The position numbers and the translations under genes were made by a program. The notes under the pieces are model-generated. The model searched no databases and was not told where the DNA came from. It saw only the letters and a program-made list of their open reading frames with translations. Below are positions 16,150 to 26,200 of a DNA stretch of 33,642 nt, piece by piece. How positions within the stretch are numbered: the stretch's first letter is position 1; each line of letters opens with the position of its first letter. The stretch is from Coleofasciculaceae cyanobacterium RL_1_1. Its GTDB lineage: Bacteria; Cyanobacteriota; Cyanobacteriia; Cyanobacteriales; Geitlerinemataceae. Where the stretch lies: the NCBI GenBank assembly GCA_012033105.1, contig JAAUPN010000015.1:1-33642 (forward strand), in the 5' to 3' direction.

Positions 16150-17154
16150 ATGCCAGTTAGCCCTCCCACCGTCAGTCTCTTCGCTCCGTCCGAAGCAAAA
16201 TATCACGGTACGTTTGACTTCACGGTGTCCTTTGATAATCCAGAACCAGACGCTTCTGGCAATGTGGGCTACGGGCCTTTCTTTGATCTGTTGATTCCAC
16301 CGGATGGACTCGATGGCAGCGTCCCGGAGAATGGCGACTATATTGGCTTGACGATCAAGCCATACGAGGGCAAAACCTACCGTTGGAGTGCCGCCACAGA
16401 AAGTTGGGTGGATAACAGCAGCGGTGCAGTGCAGATTACGCACCCCCTGTTGCGTCCAGACAGTGAGCCGACGATTCCTGATCCGTATCCGCTGAGTGTA
16501 CCGGATGGGACGGGTTTGGCGGATGGGACGCTGTGGCGAGCGTATCAGTTGCCTTTCGGGAGCTTCACGCCAGAGCAGCCGGAGATGGAGATCACGTTTA
16601 AGGGCGTGACCTTGGATGATACGAGCGCTGAATTGCAGGTGCGGGGTGGGTATATTTTTGGCGATTCGCCGACGGGTTCGACGCCGGTGGTGAGTGGTGT
16701 CGATAGTACGACGACCGAGCCACGTATTTATTCGTTCTCAAAGTCGAGTAATGCGAAGGAGGGGGAGACGGCGACGGGGAAGAATTTCCCGGTTGAGTAC
16801 ACGCTAAGTGTCAGCATTGATCCCGATGTGGCGATCAAGGGTCTAGTTATTGAGGATATTTTACCGGCGGAGTTTCAGTTTTTAAGCTACACCCTGCCGA
16901 GTTTGAGTGGGGTGACAATTACACCGAATGTTCCTGCGGCGTTAACGACTGGAGCGGGGGGAGATTCCTCGGGTACAGTTGATCTGGCGGACGTAGATTT
17001 TGATGATTCAGCAATGATGCAGCGGAGAAAACGCTGCAATTTACAATTGATGCTGATGCAAATGCTGCGGGTCAGACGATCGATATCAAATACACGGTTT
17101 ATGTTCCAGAAACGTATGACGGGAATCGTACAGAAATCGCAGACCAGATCTTAA
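16150..17154 (+). CDS. Giant surface protein, segment A (N-terminus)
   Basis: The ATG at 16150 opens the giant gene. The first 200 residues form a unique region (MPVSPPTVSLFAPSEAKYHG, then TFDFTVSFDNPEPDASG, FFDLLIPPDGLDGS, YRWSAATESW) with no signal peptide, so export by a route with a C-terminal signal or another pathway is likely. From about residue 195 the first DUF11/D2-like domain appears (VEYTLSVSIDPDVAIKGLVI, EDILPAEFQFLSYTLP). The true coding frame is left at about 17007-17013. The remaining ORF (after DFDDS) is basic, Met-rich noise, while the next frame continues sensibly as NDAAEKTLQFTIDADANAAG. One missing base explains this. Confidence 0.7.
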   Translation: MPVSPPTVSLFAPSEAKYHGTFDFTVSFDNPEPDASGNVGYGPFFDLLIPPDGLDGSVPENGDYIGLTIKPYEGKTYRWSAATESWVDNSSGAVQITHPLLRPDSEPTIPDPYPLSVPDGTGLADGTLWRAYQLPFGSFTPEQPEMEITFKGVTLDDTSAELQVRGGYIFGDSPTGSTPVVSGVDSTTTEPRIYSFSKSSNAKEGETATGKNFPVEYTLSVSIDPDVAIKGLVIEDILPAEFQFLSYTLPSLSGVTITPNVPAALTTGAGGDSSGTVDLADVDFDDSAMMQRRKRCNLQLMLMQMLRVRRSISNTRFMFQKRMTGIVQKSQTRS

Positions 17155-20100
17155 ATGAAGATTCGGGCGATGACAAAACTTCGACGAATACGGCTTCGGC
17201 CAATGCGGGTGGAACAGCAACCTATGCGCTGAATGATGTACTCAATGCCAACACAGATACTGCATTTTTACCCCTAACCAAGAAGTTTGAGGATAAAACG
17301 GTTGATCTAGAAGACCAGTCGATCGCAATTCAGAAAGGGATTAGCGGAACAGTTATTCCCGGTGCAACGTTAACGTACACGCTGGAATTTCAGGTCTCTG
17401 ATTATTTCAACTTTGGTGACATTTTTATCGAGGATGTGTTTTCCGATGGTCAGCGGATTATTTTAGACGATCCGACGTTGACGCCTACGCTCGTCATCGA
17501 TGTGGACGGGACGGCGATCGATGGGTCGGATGCGAGAACCTACAGTTTTGATATTCCCAGTATTACAAACCTCGACTGGTTTGATGAGAATAATTCCAGC
17601 GGTTCGACCAGTAATTTTGAGTATACGCTGCGATCGCGCTTCCGACCCGAAACTGAGCAAGAGGCTGGAACTGACACAACCCCAGCCACAACAGCAACTA
17701 ATATTTTCACCGATAGCGGCAATACAGACGGTTCAACGCGCCTAAAGTTTGATATCTCGCAGCTTTTAAAAGATAAACGCGCTGGAAGTTCTGGTGTGTT
17801 GGGCAACCTGCTCTCAGCAGATGAGCGCAACAAAATTACTGGCCGAGTGGTGTACCACACCGAGGTACAGCAGAACTATACCGACCTACACCATGTGACT
17901 GGATTCACAGGTGATCGTAGTGTAGACGCGGGCGACATCATTTATAACGATGCCTATATTGACGGTGCAGTCATCGATCGGGCAACCGATCCCGCCACGA
18001 TTCCGGATTTTGATGCCTTTCTAGACACACTACCGCGCGAAGACGACGATACAGCCGCCAGCGGTTCGGTTCCGCTGTTACCGGAGCCGGTGAAGCGCGT
18101 CTATGCCGTTAATAGTGTTGCCATTGAGACAGATGCCGATCAAAAAGGATTCTCAATTACAGAAGAACCGACGAAACTCCAGCGTGTCAAAGTTGGTGAT
18201 CTGGTAACGTATCGCCTTACCGTCGCAGGTATCCAAGCTCCCGATGCTGAAGACTTTACGATTACCGACTATCTGCCGCTGCCGGTGTATAACGTTCTTG
18301 AAAATACAGCGGAGCTAACCAGTCTCATTGAAACTTACGATGAGCTGGCAACAGCCGGAGCAGGATTTACCGAAGTTCCTATTGTTAATTCGATTTCTTT
18401 TGGCCCAGATCATGACCTTTTTGGCCCTAATCAAGTTGCGAACTCAAATGATGCAGTTTTAGAAGCAGACTTGCAACGCACATCTGTTTCAACTGATGCA
18501 GCCAACAACTCATTTACAGTCAACTTTGGAAAGTTCAACAGTCTAAACGAAGATCCGAATCGTACTTATACCTTCGACATTCTATTTACATTTGAAGTTC
18601 AAGATAAACCGTTTGATGATCGCCTCTTCCTAACAAACCAAGCGCGTCTCAGCTACGACAACACCGAAGCTAGTGCAAATATCCAGGACACGATCGTCCG
18701 GATCGAAACTGCACAGCCCGTCCCGATCGTCGAGAAAACCACAACCAATCCAGCGACGAGCGGCGGTAGTGCTCCCGTAGTCGATAGCGAAGATCTCGTT
18801 ACCTTTCAGATTACCGTCACCAACGTTGGGGCAAATAGCATCTACGACCTGACGATCGCCGACCAACTGCCCAACGGATTTGAAGTGCCAGTCGATAGCG
18901 CTGGAAACGTTGACTGGACAGCCCTTGACTTGAGCGTCTCCACCGCGAATGGTGGCAATCGTGTTGCCTTTACGACGGCGGGAAGTGACAGCGATCAGGG
19001 GACATCTTTGGTGAATGCCACCGGAGCCATCGACACCGGAGCGACGGCTCAAAACGTCGTTGATGCTTTGTTCGGAAGCGGCATTCGTCTGGTGGACGAT
19101 ACCAGCAATATGGATGAGTTTGCACGGGGTGCGGTCGATCCGGGGCGGATGACCCAGGCGGTGGATACCACGGCGACGGGTGGTGTGAACGAGCTGATCA
19201 TCAGCTATAAGCTGCGGGTCGCGGATAATGCGGCGGCGAGTGCCAGCTATAGCAATGACGCTAAGATCACGCGCTATGCTGCGATCGATGGTGGTAAAAA
19301 CTACGCGGATCTGAGCGTTGTCGGAAAGAAAGACAATCAGCCGCGCGTAAATGAGGGTGGTGACGATCTTAAGCCCACCACTGGTGACAGCACCGAAGTT
19401 GTGATCCAGTCGCCGACTCTGACCAAGTCGTTGTTTGAGACCGAATTTAGCGAAACGAATAATAACCTCACCACCCAGGCGACGATCGGTGAACGGGTGG
19501 TGTATTACCTTGATGTCACCATTCCTGAAGGTGAGCTAACAAGCGCAACGATTACCGATACGCTCCCACCAGGAATGAAGTTTGAAAAGCTGCAAGGTGC
19601 TTATCAGCTCAGCGATAATCCCGGTTTTGGACAAGGTTCGGTCTTTGAAGGTACAGATGCTTTTGTGACGGCATTGGATGCCGATATTGATGCGCTAGAC
19701 TTTTTTGACAGCTCGCGTATCGTCGTTAATGCTACCAGCGTTGGTGCTACGACTACTGGGACTGGGATTAACGGCAACCCACAGATCGTTACCTTCACCC
19801 TCGGAACACTCGTCAACGTCAAAACCGGTACGGCTGATGCTGATGATATTGATGACGTTACCGGTGGGAATAACTATGCCAACCCGGAAACAATCCGGCT
19901 GATCTACACCGCGCAGGTGACGAATGACGCGATCAATTTGGCTAATACGAGTTGGCTACAGCATGATGATGCATTGCCGAACGCGGCGAAACTTCAGTGG
20001 ACTTCGGTAACGCAGACGTTTGATGCGAACGGTAACAAGCAAGTTGCGACGACGAATAAATCTGTCAAGGCTGAGATTGGGGTTGCGACGACGGTCAATA

Positions 20101-23100
20101 GTCCGATCGGAATCGAGAATACATCCTCATTCTCCATCGATGGCAGTGACTACGACTATGCCGTCACATTCACCAATCCAGACACAAATACGGATGGCGG
20201 CACAGATGATGATTTTGTCACGGCAAGTAGTGGTGCGCTTAACTCCACCATGCCGAACCTGCGGAATACTAGCGTTACAGTCACAGGGTCTGAAGGCTGG
20301 GTCACGGAAGATGACTTTACGATTAATGGCGCTTCGACAGCGTTAGTTCTCGACACTGCTCGTGGTTTCAAACTGCCGGAGGGGAACAAGACGCTGACCC
20401 TAACGATGCCTGGTACATATGATGATGGCAGCATCACGACCGCACCGGCGACCCTTACGACCACATCAGGCCCGATCGCCACAACAGGAACTCCAGGTCA
20501 GTATCAATATCAGATTACGCTCTCGAATAGTTCCGGTAGCAATGTCACGATCGATAATACGAACTCTCTAGCGGCAAGTTTGCCCGCCGGTTTCAGCAAT
20601 GTTGCCGTGAGTAATGTTGCCGTAACCGGCTCTGCGGGTGACAATGCTGCGACGGGTGACTTTACGATCGGCACCGGTACTCTCGGCCTTGCCACGGGTG
20701 AATCCTTCACAATTCCGAACGGAGGCTCCGTCACGTTAACCCTCACGGGGAACTACTCCGATGGTGCTGTGATTGGCCTGCCGGATGGTGTGACAGGAAC
20801 ACCCTCTCTGACCTATAGCGGTGTCGATAATACCTATATTTATACCGTTGAGCTAGAAAATACAAACGCAGATACCACTGCTGAAGTTACCGAAGCGGAT
20901 AGTGGTTTTGCAGCAGTGTTCCCGGATAGCTTCACCCCCATCAGTACCCAACCTTCGCTCAGTTTCTCGGCGGGGTGGGGTGGGTTGCCCCAGCCCGGTG
21001 ACTTTACGGTTAATACCAACGCTCAAACTATCACGTCGAACACTAACATCTACATCCCAGATGGTGAAGACCTAACCGTTACGGTAACGGGTGATTATGA
21101 CAATGCGTTGAAGGTGGTGGAGCCGGTGTTAGAACTCCGCCAGTCGGTGCAGGTGTTCTCCAGCGCTCCGGCCTCTGCGGATAATCCGGCAGATGGTGAT
21201 GATTACGATGAGACGATCGGGGCGGATGGTGAACCGTTGCGGGGAGCGACGATCGCGGCGAACGATAACGGAACCGACCCTGCCGGTAATGCGGGAGACC
21301 AAAAAGATACGGTCGAATACCGTTTCGAGATCAAACATCCCGCACCAACGGATAACACCACCACTAAGACCGTCAATGAATCTCATCCGACGGCGTATGA
21401 CGTAACGTTTGAGGATACATTTAGCGAGAAGATTGAAGGTCTTACCTTCACTCAGTTTGATTCCGGAGATACGAATAATTTTGGCTTAAAAGTCACGGAC
21501 AACAATGGTTCAGCGAGCTATTTAGACCCCAGTTCATACTTTGAGTTTGTCACGGTCGGTACAGCAACAAAGCTACAAGTTAAATCCGGGGCGGATATTG
21601 ACATTTTGCCAGGGTATACCTGGGAATTTGTGGTTCAGGGGACACTAAAAGATACGGTGCAGGGTGGTGAGACGATCGATAATCCGGCAAAAATCACCTG
21701 GAGCAGTATTGACGATCCCGATACGAATGATGGAGAGCGTGACGGCAGCAGCGGTGTCGGCGACCAGACGTCGTACCTTAATGATGGTGATCCGGATGTT
21801 ACGACCGATGATGACAATAGCAATGATGGAATAAGCGACCCGCTAGATCTCGACCCGTCGCAGGACGAGCTAACCGATCCGACGCTACGGAATAACTACG
21901 CGCTAGAAGCGACTACCACGATCAAGATCAGCCAGCTTGTTCCGGGCAAGACGATTGTTGGCAGTTCGGAGGGGCATACTGAGCTTACAAATGGTCAGAC
22001 GGATGCGAATAGTGGTACGAAAACGGAAGGCGCGATCGGTGAGATTATCCGCTATCGCCTTGCGGTGGAGTTAAATGAAGGAACTAACACCGATCTACGA
22101 CTGAAAGATCTACTCCCGCCCGGACTTCAGTTTATCGATGAAGGTCAAGTGACCTACGCTCTGGTTCAACCAAGCGGAACGAGCAACTTAGACGTTGGGT
22201 CTGATTTAACGAATGTTCAGTCTGGAAGTTTTGCTGATGTTGAAGCGGTTCTAACGACGACTGCGGTAACGCTGACGCAGTTTCCAGCGAGTCGTGTGTA
22301 CTCGGAAAATGGTGAGGATGACACCTACGATCCAGGTGAAGATGTCGTCTTTAATTTCGGTACGGTCAAGAATACAGACAGAACAACGGGCAAAGAGTTC
22401 ATCATTGTTGAGTTCAATGCGTTAGTTACGAATGAACCAACAAACCAAGCGCGGAATAATATTCCCACTGAAGGAACGACCACCCCAACCGCCTTGGTCG
22501 GTGGAATGCAGGTGTTGGCGAATGTCAACAGTGATGCGAATTCTGTAGTCGGTGAACTGCGGGTTGAGGATACGGACGGCAACGGCACGATCGATATTAA
22601 TGAGGTTGGCAATCGCGGCACGGTGGATGTGGTTGAGCCGGTGTTGACGATCAATAAATCGTTTCTGACGACGCCGGATACCCAACTCGATGCAGGCGAT
22701 GAGGTGACGTATCGCATCACGATCGCCAACACCGGTAACGCGGATGCGTTCGATCTAAATTTGGCCGATGCTCTCGCCACCGCCGGTATTGATTATGGAG
22801 ATGTGACCGAGGTTGCGGTATTTGGATCACTACCCACGGATACCAACACACCAACCGTTAAAAATAGTGATGGTATCGATCAAAACGTCAGTGGTGCGTC
22901 AACGTTTGCGGCGGGAAAAGAACCGAGTACGCTCGACGCTTACATCAATCGCTTGAATGATGGTGAAACGCTAGTCCTTGATATTAAGGTCAAGCTGACG
23001 AATGACGTTCAGCCCGGATTGACGATCGACAGTGACGCGCAGTTGACCTATAGCAGCGTCCCCGGTGTTGGTACGCCGACCAGTAGCGCAGACAACACCA

Positions 23101-23249
23101 CCCTCTCGCAAATACGAGTGGAGACGGGCGCGACCGCGATGGCGATGGTGCCACGTTTGGTAATGTTGGTGCTTCAATTACGGCGTCAGGGGTTAATAAC
23201 TACGCGGTCAAAGATAACGAGCCGACGACGATCGTACAGCCCAGTTTGA
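17013..23249 (+). CDS. Giant surface protein, segment B (D2/DUF11-like repeats, triple-unit insert)
   Basis: This frame is open from 17007, so the GTG at 17436 is only the first internal start codon. It reads about 2,030 coherent residues to about 23107. It contains alternating domains of two kinds. One is isopeptide-D2-like (IGERVVYYLDVTIPEG, then TITDTLPPGMKF, then IRLIYTAQVTND). The other is DUF11-like (DLVTFQITVTNVGANSIYDL; AGDEVTYRITIANTGNADAF). Lys residues in the first strands (TLTKSL, IVEKTT, INKSF) suit intramolecular isopeptide bonds. A three-unit insert lies at 20082-21126 and an EF-hand loop at 22569-22604. I noticed no cysteine. The last 45 residues (after NTTLSQ) are out-of-frame; the real chain continues in the frame of segment C. 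Confidence 0.8.
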   Translation, partial: NDAAEKTLQFTIDADANAAGQTIDIKYTVYVPETYDGNRTEIADQILNEDSGDDKTSTNTASANAGGTATYALNDVLNANTDTAFLPLTKKFEDKTVDLEDQSIAIQKGISGTVIPGATLTYTLEFQVSDYFNFGDIFIEDVFSDGQRIILDDPTLTPTLVIDVDGTAIDGSDARTYSFDIPSITNLDWFDENNSSGSTSNFEYTLRSRFRPETEQEAGTDTTPATTATNIFTDSGNTDGSTRLKFDISQLLKDKRAGSSGVLGNLLSADERNKITGRVVYHTEVQQNYTDLHHVTGFTGDRSVDAGDIIYNDAYIDGAVIDRATDPATIPDFDAFLDTLPREDDDTAASGSVPLLPEPVKRVYAVNSVAIETDADQKGFSITEEPTKLQRVKVGDLVTYRLTVAGIQAPDAEDFTITDYLPLPVYNVLENTAELTSLIETYDELATAGAGFTEVPIVNSISFGPDHDLFGPNQVANSNDAVLEADLQRTSVSTDAANNSFTVNFGKFNSLNEDPNRTYTFDILFTFEVQDKPFDDRLFLTNQARLSYDNTEASANIQDTIVRIETAQPVPIVEKTTTNPATSGGSAPVVDSEDLVTFQITVTNVGANSIYDLTIADQLPNGFEVPVDSAGNVDWTALDLSVSTANGGNRVAFTTAGSDSDQGTSLVNATGAIDTGATAQNVVDALFGSGIRLVDDTSNMDEFARGAVDPGRMTQAVDTTATGGVNELIISYKLRVADNAAASASYSNDAKITRYAAIDGGKNYADLSVVGKKDNQPRVNEGGDDLKPTTGDSTEVVIQSPTLTKSLFETEFSETNNNLTTQATIGERVVYYLDVTIPEGELTSATITDTLPPGMKFEKLQGAYQLSDNPGFGQGSVFEGTDAFVTALDADIDALDFFDSSRIVVNATSVGATTTGTGINGNPQIVTFTLGTLVNVKTGTADADDIDDVTGGNNYANPETIRLIYTAQVTNDAINLANTSWLQHDDALPNAAKLQWTSVTQTFDANGNKQVATTNKSVKAEIGVATTVNSPIGIENTSSFSIDGSDYDYAVTFTNPDTNTDGGTDDDFVTASSGALNSTMPNLRNTSVTVTGSEGWVTEDDFTINGASTALVLDTARGFKLPEGNKTLTLTMPGTYDDGSITTAPATLTTTSGPIATTGTPGQYQYQITLSNSSGSNVTIDNTNSLAASLPAGFSNVAVSNVAVTGSAGDNAATGDFTIGTGTLGLATGESFTIPNGGSVTLTLTGNYSDGAVIGLPDGVTGTPSLTYSGVDNTYIYTVELENTNADTTAEVTEADSGFAAVFPDSFTPISTQPSLSFSAGWGGLPQPGDFTVNTNAQTITSNTNIYIPDGEDLTVTVTGDYDNALKVVEPVLELRQSVQVFSSAPASADNPADGDDYDETIGADGEPLRGATIAANDNGTDPAGNAGDQKDTVEYRFEIKHPAPTDNTTTKTVNESHPTAYDVTFEDTFSEKIEGLTFTQFDSGDTNNFGLKVTDNNGSASYLDPSSYFEFVTVGTATKLQVKSGADIDILPGYTWEFVVQGTLKDTVQGGETIDNPAKITWSSIDDPDTNDGERDGSSGVGDQTSYLNDGDPDVTTDDDNSNDGISDPLDLDPSQDELTDPTLRNNYALEATTTIKISQLVPGKTIVGSSEGHTELTNGQTDANSGTKTEGAIGEIIRYRLAVELNEGTNTDLRLKDLLPPGLQFIDEGQVTYALVQPSGTSNLDVGSDLTNVQSGSFADVEAVLTTTAVTLTQFPASRVYSENGEDDTYDPGEDVVFNFGTVKNTDRTTGKEFIIVEFNALVTNEPTNQARNNIPTEGTTTPTALVGGMQVLANVNSDANSVVGELRVEDTDGNGTIDINEVGNRGTVDVVEPVLTINKSFLTTPDTQLDAGDEVTYRITIANTGNADAFDLNLADALATAGIDYGDVTEVAVFGSLPTDTNTPTVKNSDGIDQNVSGASTFAAGKEPSTLDAYINRLNDGETLVLDIKVKLTNDVQPGLTIDSDAQLTYSSVPGVGTPTSSADNTTLSQIRVETGATAMAMVPRLVMLVLQLRRQGLITTRSKITSRRRSYSPV
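20082..21126 (+). repeat. Three-unit insert of about 100-residue repeats inside segment B
   Basis: Three consecutive units share Y.Y.V...N, then (A/S).LP..F, then V..S.GW....DFT(I/V), then a (F/Y).IP.G..LT(L/V)T(V/L)(T)G.YDDG pattern. They lie at about 20082-20475, 20476-20820 and 20821-21126. Distinctive copies are GWVTEDDFTINGAS, NAATGDFTIGTG and GLPQPGDFTVNTN. I do not recognise the family. The array occurs once and interrupts the D2/DUF11 alternation. Confidence 0.7.
22569..22604 (+). other. EF-hand-type calcium-binding loop in segment B
   Basis: The twelve residues DTDGNGTIDINE match the canonical EF-hand loop: acidic/Asn ligands at 1, 3 and 5, Gly at 6, Ile at 8, Asp at 9 and Glu at 12. 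It lies at the end of a D2-like half just before a VVEP joint, so Ca2+ could rigidify the inter-domain link. Confidence 0.75.
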
Positions 23250-26200
23250 TCAAGACGATCGCGGCGACCAATACAACCACCGAAGCCGAAGCCGAACCGA
23301 CTAGTGAACTTGCAACCACGGGTAGCAATGTCGCGATCGGCGAAATCGTCACCTATCGTCTAGCCGTCACGATTCCTGAAGGAACCACGAAAGGACTAGT
23401 CGTTACCGATCAGATTCCCGATGGGATGCAGTTCGTACCTAATTCGGCCAAGCTCGTGACGAATTTGCCGAATGCGGATGATTTTAACGGTACGATTAAC
23501 AACACAAGCAACACAGTGATCGCTAATGCCGGTTCACTGACGCCATCAGGTGGCACGGCTGCGGGGGAAGATGTCACCTTTAGCTTTGGCGATATTGTTG
23601 CGACGGGCGAGAATGACGCCAACCCGCCGAACACGACGAACAAGTTTTATATCGAGTATCAGGCGATCGTCCTGAACGTTGCCGATAACAACAACAGCGA
23701 TGTGCTGGGTGGTGAAGGTGCGGGCGGTGATGCTTCGCTAGCCTATGATGACCCGAACAGCTCAGATCCAGCCAACACAATACAAGTTCTAGCAACTGGT
23801 GAACCGGCGATCAATGTGGTCGAGCCACGGCTGCAAATTGTTAAAGATGTAAAAGTTAAGTACGGCATAACGGGTGAAGTCACCAACCCGACGACGACGA
23901 CACCGATCGGTGACGCGGGCGATCCGGTGGCCTACGAGTACACCATCTCGCACACCACCGCTTCGGCGATGGCGGCGTTGGATATCAAATTAACGGATAC
24001 ATTGCCGCCAGGATTCACGCCGGACGGAACGACACCGATCGAACTTGTGGATGCTGCGGGAACCTCGATCGTTCTGACGGACTTTAGCATCACCGGCAAC
24101 GTCCTGACGATTGGTACGAATAATGTTGATTTGCCGCTCAACACGGACTTTAAAATTCGTGTACTCGGTACGCTCAACAACACCGTCACCCCGACCACCG
24201 AACTCAACAGCACGGCGGTACTCACCTGGTCGAGTATTGATGGCGACAACTTCGCCGAACGCGCTCGCACCGGCATCGGCGCGGATGACAGCGAGCGTTT
24301 TGGCGCTCCCAATACCGGAACAGCGGATTTAACCGATAGCATCGCGCCCAACACCTACCTCACCACCGACGATGCGCCGTTTACAACGATCGCACCGACA
24401 GTCAAAGACACGCTCATCCAAACCGAATTTGCCAATGGCACAACGGGGACACCAACCCCGACTGTTACGAATGGCAATAACGTCGTGATTGGTGAGATCG
24501 TCACCTACGAAGTGGAAGTAACGGTTCCCGAAGGAACAACACCGGGCAGTAAAATCACCGTCGATTTACCACCGGGATTAGCGTTTTATCAGTTTGAGGG
24601 TTTAACCCTATCATCGGGCGTGACGATCCCCGATCGCACCGGCTCTGATCCCGACTTTGCGACGACACTCAATAGCCTCATTTCGACAAATACGGCTAAT
24701 CCCGTTTATGTCCCAACCGATCGAGGTGAATTTGCCTTGACCTTGGGCAGTGTTGTTAACACCAACACCGACAATGCCACGCCAGATACGGTCAAGATTC
24801 GTTATCAGGCGATCGTCCTAAATATCGCCGCAAACGATCAAAACGATACCTTTGCTCCGACACCGGCCTTTACTTACACCGCCGGTGCAACCGCCAATAC
24901 AGCAGCCACAGTCTCCGATACGGCTGATAACGTTGTCTTACAAGAACCTGTTGTCACGATCGATAAACGCGCCTTTGTCGATCCAGGTACAGGATATGTT
25001 GAAAATGGTGTCGGTGACGCAGGCGACCAAGCCTACTATGAATTTACGCTAACCGGCTCGAATGCCGGTGGTACAGCCTCACCCGTCACGGCCTACGATG
25101 TAACGTTTGCGGATACGATCCCCAGCCAGTTTGTAGGGGCGACAATCTCGATCGAGTCCAACACCACCGGCAGCACGATCAGCTCGACTGACTTTACCTA
25201 CAACCCTACCACCGGCAAAATTGAGCTAACCGATGCCAGCAAGCTCGATATTCCACCGGGAACATCAATCAAAGTTCGTTTGACAGGTGTTTTAGCCAAC
25301 AGCATCGCCCCCGGAACGTTTGATAGTAATGCCGTCGCTACTTGGAGCAGCATTGATGGCAATAATCTGACGGAGCGCGATCGATTTGCCGCCGCTAGTC
25401 AAGCCGGAAATAGCGTCACCACTGACAGCGAACGTTATGGTGATCCCACGGCTGACACAACGGATGCACCGACGGCGGGGGTTGCGCCGAACACCTATAT
25501 CACCAGTGATAACGCACCGCTGACGGCGGCGATTAACTCGACGATCGAAAAAACGATCCTCACCACCAGTGAAGTTGGGACAGGCGAAGCGGGAACACCG
25601 GATAAAATTGATGGTACGGGCAACATTGATGACACCGCTGCCAATCCCCGCCCGCTAGCGATCGGCGAAATCGTCACCTATCGTGTTGCGATCACTCTAC
25701 CGGATGGCACAATTGGCGATGTCAAGATCAGTGACGTGGTTCCCACTGGTTTAAAAGCCATTCCGAATACGGGTGTTTTGCGTACCGGAGATCCTGGCTC
25801 GAAGTTTGTCGGGACGGTGAAGAATGCTGATGGATCAGCAACGATCGCAGCGGATGGAACCGTTCCGTTTACGACAACTGGTACGGGAATCGACTTTGAT
25901 TTCAAATCGATCGAGGTTGACGCTTCGACCGGGGTTTCCGATAACCTGATTTGGATTGAATATCAGGCGATCGTTGAGGATGTAGCGGCGGCAGCGGCTG
26001 GAGCCGCTCTTAGCGGAGTTCCCACTCTCACGTTCAGCGGGCAGGTTTCGGCGCAAACGGATGCGACACCACCGATCGCGAAAATCGTCGAGCCGATTTT
26101 AAATATCAAGCAAGAGATTGTCAGTCTCAACGGCAATGCGTTTGATGAAACCGATGTTCCGAGCGAACTTAATAGTACCAACAGCAGCAATATTCCCGAT

